63,979 nucleotides of DNA from an uncultured Cellvibrio sp. (GCA_946481095.1 CAMLML010000016.1:1-63979), one strand, 5' to 3'; positions 1 through 9,320 are shown, counted from the first letter of the stretch. The notes: generated from the letters alone by a model not told the origin. Translations and numbers: made by a program.

Positions 1-699
1 GGTCAGGCTGCCGACACTCCCCCGGATCTGCGACAGCCTGTCCTCTGCCTGACGGGCTTGCCCGTTGGCAGCAAAACGGCCCAGTCTCGGCCCCAGAATC
101 AAAATACCCGCGAGTGCAACCCAACCACCAATCGAATGCACAACGGTTGAACCGGCAAAATCAATAAATCCCATGGCTTTTAACCAACCTTCACCACCAT
201 GCGCACTGCCCCAGGCCCAACTGCCAAATACCGGATAAATCAATCCTGCAATCACACAAGCACCGATTAAATAGGCGTTGAAATGAATACGCTCAGCCAT
301 GGCACCGCTGGCGATGGTAGTGGTGGTAGCAGCAAACATCATTTGAAAAAACAGAAAAGTCCAATCCCATTGACTGAGTTCCGAGGGCATAAAATGACTC
401 CAGCCAAACCATCCGGATTGATTTGCGCCAAACATCAATCCATAACCTATAGCCCAAAAAATAATGCTGCAAACACACGCGTCCATATAGTTTTTCATCA
501 ACACATTCACGGCATTTTTTGCACGTGACATGCCGCTTTCTACCAAAGCAAAACCCGCCTGCATAAAAAACACCAACGCACCGGCGATCACAACCCACAC
601 ACTATTAATTGATCCCGACAGGCTGGCATCATCTGCGACAGCACTGGTGGACAAGAGCAATAACAAACTGCTGAAGAGTAATTTTTGTAAACCACGCAT
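1..699 (-). CDS. amtB: Ammonium transporter AmtB, N-terminal part (runs off the left edge)
   Basis: Inner-membrane Amt/MEP/Rh-family ammonium channel; 233 codons are visible, about half of the usual length, and the frame is open to base 1. A signal-like hydrophobic N-terminus (LLFSSLLLLLSTSAVA) is followed by the first membrane helix. The phenylalanine-gate region (MMFAATTTTIASGAMAERI) and the pore-histidine motif DFAGSTVVH are both present. I chose the ATG at 699 rather than the in-frame ATG at 711 because the sigma-54 promoter puts the transcription start near 721, which would leave 711 almost without a leader. Nitrogen-limitation control is expected from the promoter. A glnK gene, the usual amtB partner, does not lie directly upstream and is not in the window; it could lie left of base 1. 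Confidence 0.93.
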   Translation of the reverse strand, partial: MRGLQKLLFSSLLLLLSTSAVADDASLSGSINSVWVVIAGALVFFMQAGFALVESGMSRAKNAVNVLMKNYMDACVCSIIFWAIGYGLMFGANQSGWFGWSHFMPSELSQWDWTFLFFQMMFAATTTTIASGAMAERIHFNAYLIGACVIAGLIYPVFGSWAWGSAHGGEGWLKAMGFIDFAGSTVVHSIGGWVALAGILILGPRLGRFAANGQARQAEDRLSQIRGSVGSLT

Positions 700-731
700 A
701 ATAAAATCCATCAACCAATTAATCTGGCATT

Positions 732-748
732 AGCAACCGGCGTGCCAC
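732..748 (-). promoter_or_regulatory. Sigma-54 (RpoN) promoter of amtB
   Basis: Read on the minus strand the element is GTGGCACGCCGGTTGCT, which matches the RpoN consensus TGGCACG-N4-TTGCT. The invariant GG and GC doublets have the required spacing. Transcription would begin near 721, about 20 bases before the ATG at 699. This fits NtrC/RpoN control of ammonium uptake. Confidence 0.85.
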
Positions 749-794
749 AGCAAAAACCCTGTTAAATCAGGAGGTTTTTTGAATGAATGTAGAA

Positions 795-857
795 TGCACG
801 ACCAAAACAGGTGCAAATACGCAGATGCTGTGCACTGACTCGCATTAAAATCGTGCA
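795..857. promoter_or_regulatory. Cluster of NtrC-like half-sites upstream of amtB
   Basis: TGCAC or its complement GTGCA occurs at 795-799, 811-815, 830-834/831-835 and 853-857, about 75-135 bases upstream of the predicted sigma-54 start. That is the normal range for an enhancer. The best 17-bp match to TGCAC-N7-GTGCA is CGCAT-N7-GTGCA at 841-857; no copy is a perfect dyad. The rest of the 712-1032 gap (321 bases) is AT-rich, with no other feature seen. Confidence 0.45.
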
Positions 858-1032
858 ATGGTATTGGTGAAGGATATCGCGACTTAGTCTTTGATCTAAA
901 AAGAATTTTTTATTTATAAATCAAAAAACACAATGATGGAATCAATATGGATTTCTGTGATGCTCAATCAGGGTGCGGAAAAAGTGTGTCAATTAAATCG
1001 GGCAAAACACAATTTTTCCGCAAATAAAAACA

Positions 1033-2556
1033 TTAATCCGATTTGGGAGGCTCTATTGGAACCAGCTCCAGAACCAGACCCGAGGATTTAACTCCAGGTG
1101 GAGGACCACGACGTTTGCTTGCGGCGGGGGCTGCAGGTGTCGGGGCATTATTTTTTTGTTCCGCCATTTTCTTTTCTGCTTGCGCCACTGCCAAAGCCTG
1201 CTGTTTTTCAGCGGCTTTGATTTTTAACTGCTCCACCATTTGACGACATTTATCAGCTTGCACTTTCATGTTGGGTAACTCAGCAAGCGTATCTGCCAGC
1301 AAGGTATAAGCTTCAGGTAATTTGCCAAAATCCGGATAAAGTTTATGCATGCCATTCAATAACTTCACTGCCAACTTCAAATCGCCTTGTTGCTTGAGCA
1401 GGCCCGCCAGTTGTACACGCATATCCGGTGAGTCGGGTAAATAATCCGGCGTTAAATGCAAAATTTGTTTAAAACAAATCGTTAACTTGTCAAACCGTTT
1501 TTTTCGGTTGAGAAATTGCAGATAAGTCAAACCAAAATCTTCCATTAATGTTGCTTTTTTGCAGCTGTAAATCAGATCAAAAAATTTGTCGAAAAATATC
1601 GCTTCATTAGGAAAAAGTTTGAATGCCTGATAATAAAGGTCAACTACTTTTTCGTAATTGCCCTCTTTTAAAAAAATCGAAATTTTCGCAGCAAGACGCT
1701 CAGCATCATTGCGCTCGGAAAGATGATTTTCTTCATCTGAGCGTGCGCTGTAACCCAACTGGCTTTGGTACTGGAATAGCATATATCCCATCAAGTGAAA
1801 AATAACTACTGTGTAATAATTGGAGATGACTGCCTGGGTTAAATAGGATACTGCCGGGAACATGGAACCTATTAATTGATGTAACACACCAACAGATGAC
1901 ATCATAATCATGATAAACGCCAGTATTAATCCGTAAGGTAAACCTATAGCAGTAATTAACGAAAATACCGATGCCGGATTAAGTGCTTCAAACATGCTTT
2001 CACTTTGCGCAAATCGTATCAATATGGCGGGCATAGCAATCATAATTAAAAGCCCGACTATGCCGCCCAATGCAGGACTCGCATAATAAGCACCACCCGC
2101 CAATACACCGAGCAAAATAAAAATTAAAAATAACTGTAATATAATTTTGATGGTGCCGTGATAGGCATCCATTACATCCGGTGCGGTCATTTCACCAAGA
2201 GAAGTACGCTCAAGGCAGGTAAATGCATATTTCATAATTGCGCCAGTGGCGATCAAATAAAGCGGAATGGCAATAAAAAATAAAAAAGGAATTAACATGG
2301 CAATCACTGTCATGATGGCAGTGATCACTATCATGCTCATGGAAGCCGAGTTAAGCGGATATTTAAATGCTTCAGATAAACGACGCCAAAAAGGTTCGAC
2401 TTTGTTGGTGGAGCCCAAACTCTCCAACACAACTCCACAAGTAAAACATCTCGGCTGATCTTTTTCGTCATCAACACACTGATCACAAAAAAATGTATTG
2501 CATTGGCGACAAACAAAAGTGGCACCATCCAACGGGTGATATTTACAATAATCCAT
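1033..2556 (-). CDS. Zinc-finger / polytopic membrane / TPR protein of unknown function
   Basis: 507 aa, in three parts. Residues 1-42 hold a Cys/His-rich B-box-like zinc motif (CKYHP, CRQC, CDQC, CFTC). Residues about 65-275 are strongly hydrophobic and look like several membrane helices. Residues about 285-440 look like TPR helices (LFPNEAIFFDKFFDL and similar), followed by an Ala/Lys/Gln-rich coiled segment and a proline-rich tail. The ATG lies inside the end of the upstream rhomboid gene (14-base overlap), so the two are probably translationally coupled. No enzyme signature is visible. By inference the protein could be a substrate, partner or adaptor of the rhomboid protease. Confidence 0.75.
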   Translation of the reverse strand: MDYCKYHPLDGATFVCRQCNTFFCDQCVDDEKDQPRCFTCGVVLESLGSTNKVEPFWRRLSEAFKYPLNSASMSMIVITAIMTVIAMLIPFLFFIAIPLYLIATGAIMKYAFTCLERTSLGEMTAPDVMDAYHGTIKIILQLFLIFILLGVLAGGAYYASPALGGIVGLLIMIAMPAILIRFAQSESMFEALNPASVFSLITAIGLPYGLILAFIMIMMSSVGVLHQLIGSMFPAVSYLTQAVISNYYTVVIFHLMGYMLFQYQSQLGYSARSDEENHLSERNDAERLAAKISIFLKEGNYEKVVDLYYQAFKLFPNEAIFFDKFFDLIYSCKKATLMEDFGLTYLQFLNRKKRFDKLTICFKQILHLTPDYLPDSPDMRVQLAGLLKQQGDLKLAVKLLNGMHKLYPDFGKLPEAYTLLADTLAELPNMKVQADKCRQMVEQLKIKAAEKQQALAVAQAEKKMAEQKNNAPTPAAPAASKRRGPPPGVKSSGLVLELVPIEPPKSD

Positions 2557-3982
2557 TCGCAGCTCCTTGGGACAGTTGGCTGGCTAAAAACTCGTAATGC
2601 GCCGCTTTTTCACCGTCTTTTAATCGTTGAAATGCCGTTGCCAATTTGGTGGCAAAAATTCCCAATCTGGGATTTTTGGAATTATTCTGTTGTAACTGTT
2701 TAAATATTTCTTCAGCTGATTTCGGGCTTTCGAGGTTGACCAGTTGCAAACCTAATTTAATCGCTGCCTGCTCGGGAACCTGCTGTTGGATTTCCGGATT
2801 TTCTTGCCAAACTTTATCCAGTTTTTTGATATCCACTTGTGTAAAACTGCTTGTCAATAAACCCAGCGCCGCCTGGGTATAATCAGCACCGCGTGAAATT
2901 TTTAATAAATTATAACGCAGCATGGCGGACTCAAAATTCAAACCCTGGGCTTGAATCAATTCATTAACACAATGCAGTGCTCGATCAAATCGATGTTTAT
3001 CGATGTAGTTGTAAATTTCCGCCAGCTTTTCACGGCCGGGATCAACCGCTTGATCCTGTTCAATATAATTTTGATTAAACATGGATCGATTAAATACCCA
3101 GGCAAGACCGATTAACACTGCACCGGCACCAAAGCCGCCGGCGTGCGCCATAAAAGCAATATTGGATTCAGTGTCGTAATAGTAACTGTAAATTTCTTTA
3201 CCCAGATAAAAAGGTAGAATTAATAAAGCAGGTGCGCGCAAGTAACCAACAAAAAAGAAAAACCAATAAAAAAACTCAATTTTTTTCAAGCGAAATACGG
3301 CAAGATACATGGCCATCACACCCGAAATAGCACCTGATGCACCAACCAATGGTTGTGAGCTGCTCCAATCAGACGCAACTTGCGCAAAGCCTGCTGCAAA
3401 GCCCGATAACAAATAAAACAACAAAAATCGCCAATGCCCAATAGCAGCTTCAACGGCAAACCCGCATACCACCAAAAAAAACATATTGCCTAACAGATGC
3501 ATCATGTCGCCATGCAAAAATTGATGGGTTAAAAAACTGCTAATGTGTAGATCATTGGCAATTAATCCATTTTCTACAAAGCTCAAGGAATTAAACAGAC
3601 GATCTATTTCCGTGCGCTCGATAATCCAGTCATCGTAAATTTCGGACGGAAAATATTGATAGGCTTTATCTTTGAGGTAAATGAAAAAATCGTCGCGGCC
3701 CAATAAATCAAACACTATAGCTTCGACGTCTTCCTCTTTAAATTGCTCGCGATAATCTTTTAATAATTTGGTTTCTTTCTTGTCTTCCAGATATTTTTCA
3801 AAAAAGGGCCATTCGTGTTCAAGGTATCCGGCTGTCTGATACTTGACTAGGGCCTCGAACACTTTGCGGTTATCGCCGCTTTGATAAAGGAAAAAAACCA
3901 TTACATTGATCAATACCAATGTAAATAAAACGACAGGCGCATTGCGCCAATCCAGTTGCTTTTCGGTAGGAACAATAATCAT
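2543..3982 (-). CDS. Rhomboid-family intramembrane serine protease with C-terminal helical (TPR-like) region
   Basis: 479 aa. It cleaves membrane proteins within the bilayer. The rhomboid core has the oxyanion region HGDMMHLLGNM (about 157-167), the catalytic serine in GASG (Ser216) and the catalytic histidine in AHAGG (His280). A cytoplasmic insert of about 100 residues separates the first helix from the core. The roughly 170-residue tail is alpha-helical and TPR-like, echoing the tail of the next gene. I chose the ATG at 3982, which has a GGGAAGG ribosome-binding site, over an upstream GTG at 4018. It is first in a two-gene operon. The fused tail makes it longer than minimal GlpG-type rhomboids. 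Its substrate is unknown. Confidence 0.88.
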   Translation of the reverse strand: MIIVPTEKQLDWRNAPVVLFTLVLINVMVFFLYQSGDNRKVFEALVKYQTAGYLEHEWPFFEKYLEDKKETKLLKDYREQFKEEDVEAIVFDLLGRDDFFIYLKDKAYQYFPSEIYDDWIIERTEIDRLFNSLSFVENGLIANDLHISSFLTHQFLHGDMMHLLGNMFFLVVCGFAVEAAIGHWRFLLFYLLSGFAAGFAQVASDWSSSQPLVGASGAISGVMAMYLAVFRLKKIEFFYWFFFFVGYLRAPALLILPFYLGKEIYSYYYDTESNIAFMAHAGGFGAGAVLIGLAWVFNRSMFNQNYIEQDQAVDPGREKLAEIYNYIDKHRFDRALHCVNELIQAQGLNFESAMLRYNLLKISRGADYTQAALGLLTSSFTQVDIKKLDKVWQENPEIQQQVPEQAAIKLGLQLVNLESPKSAEEIFKQLQQNNSKNPRLGIFATKLATAFQRLKDGEKAAHYEFLASQLSQGAANGLL

Positions 3983-4080
3983 CGATGCCTTCCCTGAGGA
4001 TGAGTTGAAGGGTGGCACCGATTTTATACGTGAGAGGGTCTCGATGTAAAACAGCGCAGGTTAAAAAGTGACGTTGGCGA

Positions 4081-4746
4081 TTATTTCGGGATTTTTTCCT
4101 GATAAAAATAAGGTGATCTGTGCCCGTAAATAATACCGTCACGCCCCGGAGACAAAAGTCTGTGGCTGGTAATGCCCGCATATTTATAGGAATCATCCAC
4201 AAGATTATTTATAACCTGATCAACAATGGCGCCTACTATCATCCCCGCCAATCCCCCCTGATTATTGTAGGTTTTATGTTCACTGTTGGATGCTCGTGCC
4301 TCACCCGTCCACAACACCTGACCTGTGCGTAAATCCACTAATCGTGCACGCGCCGCCACCACTATCTCACTGGAAAGCAAATTAAATTCAGGGCCGTATC
4401 TCGTCACTTCGGTATACAAAACTGCATCTGCGCCAAAAATTTCCCGCAATTTTCCAGGTGATATATTTTTGGCTTCAGCACCGAGATGTATACCGTTTTC
4501 TCTAAATGCCGTGTCCATCAAGGCAACCGGCACTACGTAATAACCGGCTTCTGCAACCGGTCGGGTCATCTGCGCCAGCATAGCGTAAGTAGCTCTTACA
4601 TCCGGTGATTGATTGTCAGGCGGTAAAATTAGAATCGATTTTGGTTGCGCAGCCCTGAATGCCGAATAATCTTTTGGTGGTTTGGAAACGCAACCGGTGA
4701 TTACCAGCATCAGAAATAATAATGAAATCCGGCGAAAATAATTCAT
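4081..4746 (-). CDS. DUF799 / GNA1162-family lipoprotein
   Basis: 221 aa with a lipoprotein signal and lipobox ending VITGC (Cys about 19). The body (SILILPPDNQSPDV, then YYVVPVALMDTAFRENG) resembles the DUF799/GNA1162 outer-membrane lipoproteins. It is the last gene of a trio with a DUF4810 and a CsgG-like lipoprotein; its ATG overlaps the preceding TGA by one base (TGATG), so translation is coupled. Family role: the trio is widespread in Proteobacteria and is thought to form an envelope complex related to CsgG secretion pores, but its cargo is not established. A periplasmic-facing outer-membrane location is inferred from the residue after Cys (Val, not Asp). Confidence 0.8.
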   Translation of the reverse strand: MNYFRRISLLFLMLVITGCVSKPPKDYSAFRAAQPKSILILPPDNQSPDVRATYAMLAQMTRPVAEAGYYVVPVALMDTAFRENGIHLGAEAKNISPGKLREIFGADAVLYTEVTRYGPEFNLLSSEIVVAARARLVDLRTGQVLWTGEARASNSEHKTYNNQGGLAGMIVGAIVDQVINNLVDDSYKYAGITSHRLLSPGRDGIIYGHRSPYFYQEKIPK

Positions 4747-5114
4747 CAGGCTTGATCCTTTTTCTGTGCAAATTTTTTCAATAAAAAATCCATAAAAGGT
4801 GCGGATTCCGGAAATAATTTTTTTTCTGTTTCCAACGCCTGTTGCATCTCGGCATATCGACCCAGCTCACCGTACAACAATCCCAAATGCGCATAAAAGC
4901 CGGGTGGAATATCTGCAGGATTGCTGATGGTGTACAAGGTTTTTTCGAGTGCTGCAAGTTGTTGTTCGGGGCTGGATGTTTTCTGCAGATAGGCATAAAC
5001 CTGATCTTCATAATCACCCCAGTGATACAAGGGTTTCGGTTGGGAGCTGCAAGCTCCCAGGCCGAGCAGAATTGAAATCAACAATAACTTGCGAGCTATT
5101 TGTAATGACAACAT
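4746..5114 (-). CDS. DUF4810-family small lipoprotein
   Basis: 122 aa, lipobox LLGLGAC near residue 22. The signature YHWGDYEDQVYAYLQ follows directly and is typical of DUF4810. The remainder is helical and TPR-like (LAALEKTL, AHLGLLYGELGRYAEM). It is the middle gene of the CsgG-DUF4810-DUF799 trio, 18 bases after the csgG-like stop. It probably acts as an assembly partner on the inner face of the outer membrane. That is inference from the conserved gene neighbourhood; no biochemical role is known to me. Confidence 0.8.
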   Translation of the reverse strand: MLSLQIARKLLLISILLGLGACSSQPKPLYHWGDYEDQVYAYLQKTSSPEQQLAALEKTLYTISNPADIPPGFYAHLGLLYGELGRYAEMQQALETEKKLFPESAPFMDFLLKKFAQKKDQA

Positions 5115-5132
5115 AAATCTATCCTGAATAAA

Positions 5133-5786
5133 TTATTGTCTTATAGCTCCGGAATCCATAGCGGCAGCCAATTTATTGACTGCATCGCGAATTGCCAAAT
5201 CCAATACTTTTCCATTCAATGTGGAGTCGTAGCTGGCGGTACCACCAAAACCCAAAACTTCACGATTACTCAAACTGTATTCGCCCGCACCTTGAACCGA
5301 ATAAACAACTTCGGATGTTTCAACATTCACTATATTCAAACTGACTTTTGAATAAGCAACTTGCGTTTTACCTCGACCCAAAACACCAAAAAATTGTTGG
5401 TCTCCCACTTCTTTGCGACCAAATTCAGTAACATCACCCGTAATCAAATAATTGGCGCCTTTAAGTTTTTGCGATTTTTTTAACAATTCTGCTTCCTGAC
5501 TTGCCGCTTGCAAATTGTCCCTGTCCATCACACTGAAACGACCGGTTTGTTGCAAATGGGTAATCAAAATGGTTTTAGCCTGACTGCCTAATTGATCGAT
5601 ACCATCAGAAAAAATCCCGCGCATAAAACTGGATCGATTATCAAATTTGCCGACAGCAATGGCGCTTTTTTCACCTTGATAATTCGCATAACTAACGGGT
5701 TTTGGTGTTTCAACTGTACGGGATTGCTCGGTAGCGCAACCCACCAAAGAAAAAATAAATGCAAGTGACAATAAAATTTTATTCAT
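5133..5786 (-). CDS. CsgG-family lipoprotein
   Basis: 217 aa, lipobox SLVGC. The body contains the CsgG-type segments KSAIAVGKFDNRSS, LITHLQQTGRFSVMDR and ANYLITGDVTEFG, and the strand-like repeat SKVSLNIVNVETSEVVYS. CsgG makes a nonameric outer-membrane pore for curli subunits, but no csgA, csgB, csgE or csgF is present here, so this is the shorter CsgG-like protein of the DUF4810/DUF799 trio. It has a strong ribosome-binding site (GGAGG) eight bases before the ATG and is the first gene of the operon. The exported substrate, if any, is unknown. Confidence 0.82.
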   Translation of the reverse strand: MNKILLSLAFIFSLVGCATEQSRTVETPKPVSYANYQGEKSAIAVGKFDNRSSFMRGIFSDGIDQLGSQAKTILITHLQQTGRFSVMDRDNLQAASQEAELLKKSQKLKGANYLITGDVTEFGRKEVGDQQFFGVLGRGKTQVAYSKVSLNIVNVETSEVVYSVQGAGEYSLSNREVLGFGGTASYDSTLNGKVLDLAIRDAVNKLAAAMDSGAIRQ

Positions 5787-5890
5787 GATAAATCCTCCAG
5801 ATAAGTATTTTGAATCCTACCCGGTGAAACTGAATAGGGAATTAATTCAGATCAACCGCTTGTAACAATTTGTTTGTCGATAATCAGTGA

Positions 5891-6289
5891 CTATTTTGCT
5901 ATCGAATCATAAACCACTACTTTGCTCCACAAGTGGCTGTAGTTTTTGATAAAGGCCTGATGAATCGGATGAACCTGATAAGCTTGTTCATCTTCAACAG
6001 ATGCAAAAAATAATAGTTCCGATGCAGCATAAGTGTTGTCCACTACATCGCGTTTTTCCGTTGATGCGGGCACCCCGATATGCAAACCTTTCACCTGCGG
6101 TATGGCCGCAAGCGTTTTAATTCCTTCAATTAATTTTTGCTGATCTTCTTTTGAATCCGGATTTTTTAACCAGAAATAAACTTGATGCGCAACTGGAGCG
6201 ATTTGGTGAGGCATGGGCTTCTCCGTTTTGAATGTATTTGCATTACAAACAGCAGCTATTAAACAAAAGATTAAGGTTACAAATTTCAT
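5891..6289 (-). CDS. Secreted Dabb (stress-responsive A/B-barrel) domain protein
   Basis: 132 aa. An N-terminal signal peptide ([17 protein letters not shown]) precedes an A/B-barrel domain with [17 protein letters not shown] and [12 protein letters not shown], features of Dabb proteins. I chose the ATG at 6289 because AGGAG precedes it; an ORF can be extended upstream to 6424 but only by overlapping dxs. It follows dxs by 28 bases and may be cotranscribed with it. The ligand or reaction is unknown. Dabb domains occur in small dimeric enzymes and stress proteins, and the export signal is less usual. Confidence 0.72.
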   Translation of the reverse strand: MKFVTLIFCLIAAVCNANTFKTEKPMPHQIAPVAHQVYFWLKNPDSKEDQQKLIEGIKTLAAIPQVKGLHIGVPASTEKRDVVDNTYAASELLFFASVEDEQAYQVHPIHQAFIKNYSHLWSKVVVYDSIAK

Positions 6290-6317
6290 AACAACTCCTG
6301 ATGAATTAAAGTGTGAA

Positions 6318-8201
6318 TCATGCAGGTTTATATTGTGTGATTGCAGCTGCAATGCCCGCCGCATCCAAACCTTGCTGCGCCAGTTGAGTTTTTTGATTTT
6401 GATGCTCAACAAAATAATCGCCAAAGCCCAATTGCAATAAATTTACTGAAGAGTGTTTGCTTCTCAGGTATTCAGAAACTGCGCTGCCGGCGCCGCCAGC
6501 AATTACATTTTCCTCGATAGTGACCAGTAGGGAATGAGAGCTTTGAAGTTGATCAATTAATTCTGTGTCCAGTGGTTTTACAAAACGCATATCAACCAGG
6601 GTTGCATTTAATTGATCCGCAGCGATATGTGCTTCGCTTAATAAGGTACCGAAACACAAAATTGCAATTTTTTCGCCAGAACGTTTTATAACAGCTTTAC
6701 CCAGAGGCAATTCAGTCATCGTTTTTTCCGGTTCGACGCCTACACCTGCACCGCGCGGATAACGAACTGCCGCAGGGCCCTTATATTGATAAGCGGTGTA
6801 AAGTAGTTGTCTGCATTCATTTTCATCGCTGGGTGTTGTAATGACCATATTGGGAATGCAGCGCAAATAACTGATGTCAAAAGTGCCGTTGTGTGTTGGG
6901 CCGTCGTCACCGACCAACCCAGCGCGATCAATTGCAAAAGTGACATCAAGATTTTGTAACGCGACATCGTGAATTAATTGATCATATGCGCGCTGTAAAA
7001 ATGTGGAGTAAATGGCGACAACTGGTTTTTGTCCTTCACAGGCCATACCCGCCGCAAGTGTCACGGCGTGTTGCTCGGCAATCGCCACATCAAAATAACG
7101 ATCCGGAAATTGCTGCGCAAAATTCACCATGCCTGAGCCTTCACACATGGCTGGTGTAATACCAACCAAGCGTGAATCTTGTGCCGCCATATCACACAAC
7201 CACTCACCGAAAATATCCTGAAATTTTTTCTTTTTGGCTGCACCATTTTTTGTTGAACCGTTTTTATTTTTAGGTTCGAGTTTATTCAAGGCATGATAGC
7301 CCACAGGATCTATTTCGGCAGGTTCAAATCCTTTACCTTTTTGCGTGATGATATGCAAAAGTTTGGGGCCTTTAATGTCACGCAAATTACGTAAACACAA
7401 AACCAGATCATTCAGATCATGTCCGTTAATTGGGCCAACGTAATTGAAGCCCATTTCCTCAAACAAAGTACCAGGCGACCAGAAGCCTTTGATGTGTTCT
7501 TCTGTGCGGCGAGCAAATTCTTTTACTGGCGGAATTTTTGCCAGCATTTGTTTACTGCCTTCGCGTAGAGAGTTATAAAACTTGCTCGCCCAAATTTTCG
7601 AAAGATACGTTGAAAACCCACCGATGTTGGGGGAAATAGACATATTGTTATCATTGAGAATAACCAACATGTCGGTTTCAGTATGTGCGGCGTGATTTAA
7701 TGCTTCAAACGCCATACCTGCGGTCATGGCACCATCACCAATAATCGCAGCAACCTTGCGTTCAATACCTGCCATTTTTGCGCCTATCGCCATACCTTGT
7801 GCTGCGCTGATCGAGGTACTGGAATGACCAACACCAAAAGTGTCATAAATACTTTCTTCACGTTTGGGAAATCCGGAAAGTCCACCACCCTGGCGAATGC
7901 TGTGCATTAATTCGCGGCGTTCAGTCAGAATTTTGTGCGGATAGGTTTGATGGCCCACATCCCAAACCAATCGATCTTCCGGTGTGTTGTAGACGTAATG
8001 CAACGCAACTGTTAATTCAACTACACCCAATCCCGCACCAAAATGTCCACCTGTTTTTCCTACAGTATAGAGAAGAAATGCGCGCAGCTCGTCCGCTATT
8101 TGTGGCAATTGCTTTTCATCCAGCAAACGTAAATCAACCGGCGACTGAATAGTATCGAGCAAAGGTGTGAACGGACGTTCCAGGGGAATTTGGTTGTGCA
8201 T
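6318..8201 (-). CDS. dxs: 1-deoxy-D-xylulose-5-phosphate synthase
   Basis: 627 aa, full length for the family. It condenses pyruvate and glyceraldehyde 3-phosphate to DXP, the first step of the MEP isoprenoid pathway, and also feeds thiamine and pyridoxal synthesis. Visible: the substrate His region ([12 protein letters not shown]), the thiamine-diphosphate motif [15 protein letters not shown] ending in NDNNMSIS, the transketolase pyrimidine-domain segments [15 protein letters not shown] and [15 protein letters not shown], and a C-terminal transketolase domain. A short Lys-rich insertion (about residues 310-328) lies between domains. It is cytosolic. Confidence 0.97.
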   Translation of the reverse strand: MHNQIPLERPFTPLLDTIQSPVDLRLLDEKQLPQIADELRAFLLYTVGKTGGHFGAGLGVVELTVALHYVYNTPEDRLVWDVGHQTYPHKILTERRELMHSIRQGGGLSGFPKREESIYDTFGVGHSSTSISAAQGMAIGAKMAGIERKVAAIIGDGAMTAGMAFEALNHAAHTETDMLVILNDNNMSISPNIGGFSTYLSKIWASKFYNSLREGSKQMLAKIPPVKEFARRTEEHIKGFWSPGTLFEEMGFNYVGPINGHDLNDLVLCLRNLRDIKGPKLLHIITQKGKGFEPAEIDPVGYHALNKLEPKNKNGSTKNGAAKKKKFQDIFGEWLCDMAAQDSRLVGITPAMCEGSGMVNFAQQFPDRYFDVAIAEQHAVTLAAGMACEGQKPVVAIYSTFLQRAYDQLIHDVALQNLDVTFAIDRAGLVGDDGPTHNGTFDISYLRCIPNMVITTPSDENECRQLLYTAYQYKGPAAVRYPRGAGVGVEPEKTMTELPLGKAVIKRSGEKIAILCFGTLLSEAHIAADQLNATLVDMRFVKPLDTELIDQLQSSHSLLVTIEENVIAGGAGSAVSEYLRSKHSSVNLLQLGFGDYFVEHQNQKTQLAQQGLDAAGIAAAITQYKPA

Positions 8202-8279
8202 TGAATCTGTCAGCTTATTATGAGGCTGGCTATTTTAGGTAGAGTAGAGGAAATTGGCTAGCAGATAAGTAAAGAGTGA

Positions 8280-9155
8280 TTATCTTCTGGATTTAAACGC
8301 AATCATCAATCCCGATGCGGCCACAATTCCCATGCCCAACAAACTTGTAGTGTCGGGAGTATTGTCAAACAGTAACCAACCAAGCAACAAGGCCCAAATC
8401 AACTGCAAATAAGTGACAGGTGCAAGCAAAGATGCGGGTGCATGTTGATAGGCAAGAGTAAAAAGGTAGTGACCAAGTCCACCGGCGGCACCCATAAATA
8501 AAAATAGTCCCGCCTCTAATGCAGAAGGTGTTTTATTTTCCCAAAAAAATGGAAACGCGAGTCCATAAACAATCGAACCTATGAGTGCAGCATAAAACAA
8601 CATGGCTGACGCTTTTTCTGTACTGGCCAGAAAGCGAGATAATAATTGGTAAGCTGCACCTGTGGCCGCAGCTAAAAACGCAAATAACACACCCACAGTG
8701 TCTAACCCGCTTCCGGGACGCACGATCAATAACATACCGGCAAAGCCCATAACCACGGCTATCCATCCGATAATACCAATACGTTCATTTAAAATCCGAC
8801 TGGCAAGTAAAGCCACCATCATGGGCGCCAAGAAAGAAATAGCAGTTGTTTCCGCTATTGGCATACGTTGCAGCGCCGTAGCCATAAATAAAGAAAGCAG
8901 CGCAAGACATGCACCACGAATCAATACCAGATTTTTGCGTTGGGTTTTAACCAAAATATGCGCATGCCTTGGCGCGAGGATTGCCAGCATCAGCGCCAAA
9001 TGCACCAGATAGCGCATGGCAACCACCACCGGAACCGGATAATGCACTGCGAGGTATTTGGTACAGGCGTCCATTCCGGCAAATAGCAATAATGCTGATG
9101 CTGCAAGAATGACGCCTCTGAAGGCATGTTGAGGATGGGTGTTGTCGAATCTCAT
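8280..9155 (-). CDS. EamA/DMT-superfamily transporter (10-helix exporter)
   Basis: 291 aa with two EamA repeats, about residues 12-140 and 150-285, giving ten predicted membrane helices. Such proteins usually export amino acids or other metabolites; the substrate cannot be read from sequence. Visible marks: GMDACTKYLAVHYP in helix 1, RGACLALLSLFMATALQRMP, and LAPVTYLQLIWALLLGWLLF in the second repeat. The ATG at 9155 has no clear ribosome-binding site and lies inside the first of three operator-like boxes, so a regulator bound there could block transcription or initiation. It stands alone between dxs and the gyrB terminator. Confidence 0.88.
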   Translation of the reverse strand: MRFDNTHPQHAFRGVILAASALLLFAGMDACTKYLAVHYPVPVVVAMRYLVHLALMLAILAPRHAHILVKTQRKNLVLIRGACLALLSLFMATALQRMPIAETTAISFLAPMMVALLASRILNERIGIIGWIAVVMGFAGMLLIVRPGSGLDTVGVLFAFLAAATGAAYQLLSRFLASTEKASAMLFYAALIGSIVYGLAFPFFWENKTPSALEAGLFLFMGAAGGLGHYLFTLAYQHAPASLLAPVTYLQLIWALLLGWLLFDNTPDTTSLLGMGIVAASGLMIAFKSRR

Positions 9156-9278
9156 TTAAATTGAAATCATTAAGCATATGATTTTTAAGCATTTTTCATT
9201 CAACATGACAATTCCAAACCTAGAAGAAATCTCACTTTAATTGAAATGGATTTCGACAAATCTCAATTTAGATGAAAT
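9150..9278. promoter_or_regulatory. Three copies of an operator-like box (LysR-type T-N11-A dyad) at the EamA promoter
   Basis: Near-identical 18-base boxes start at 9150, 9230 and 9261 (TCTCATTTAAATTGAAAT, TCTCACTTTAATTGAAAT, TCTCAATTTAGATGAAAT). Each contains ATCTCA-N7-TGAAAT, an imperfect dyad with T-N11-A spacing. The second and third are 31 bases (about three turns) apart; the first covers the EamA start codon. No regulator gene is adjacent. Confidence 0.6.
9183..9211 (-). promoter_or_regulatory. Candidate sigma-70 promoter of the EamA gene
   Basis: On the minus strand TTGTCA (9211-9206) is followed after 17 bases by TTAAAA (9188-9183). This puts transcription start near 9176, about 20 bases before the ATG. 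The -10 match is modest. The three boxes at 9150-9278 sit around +18, -63 and -94 relative to that start. Confidence 0.4.
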
Positions 9279-9320
9279 GCGTTGTAAATCAGTATCTTAG
9301 TATGCTCACTATATAAAACA

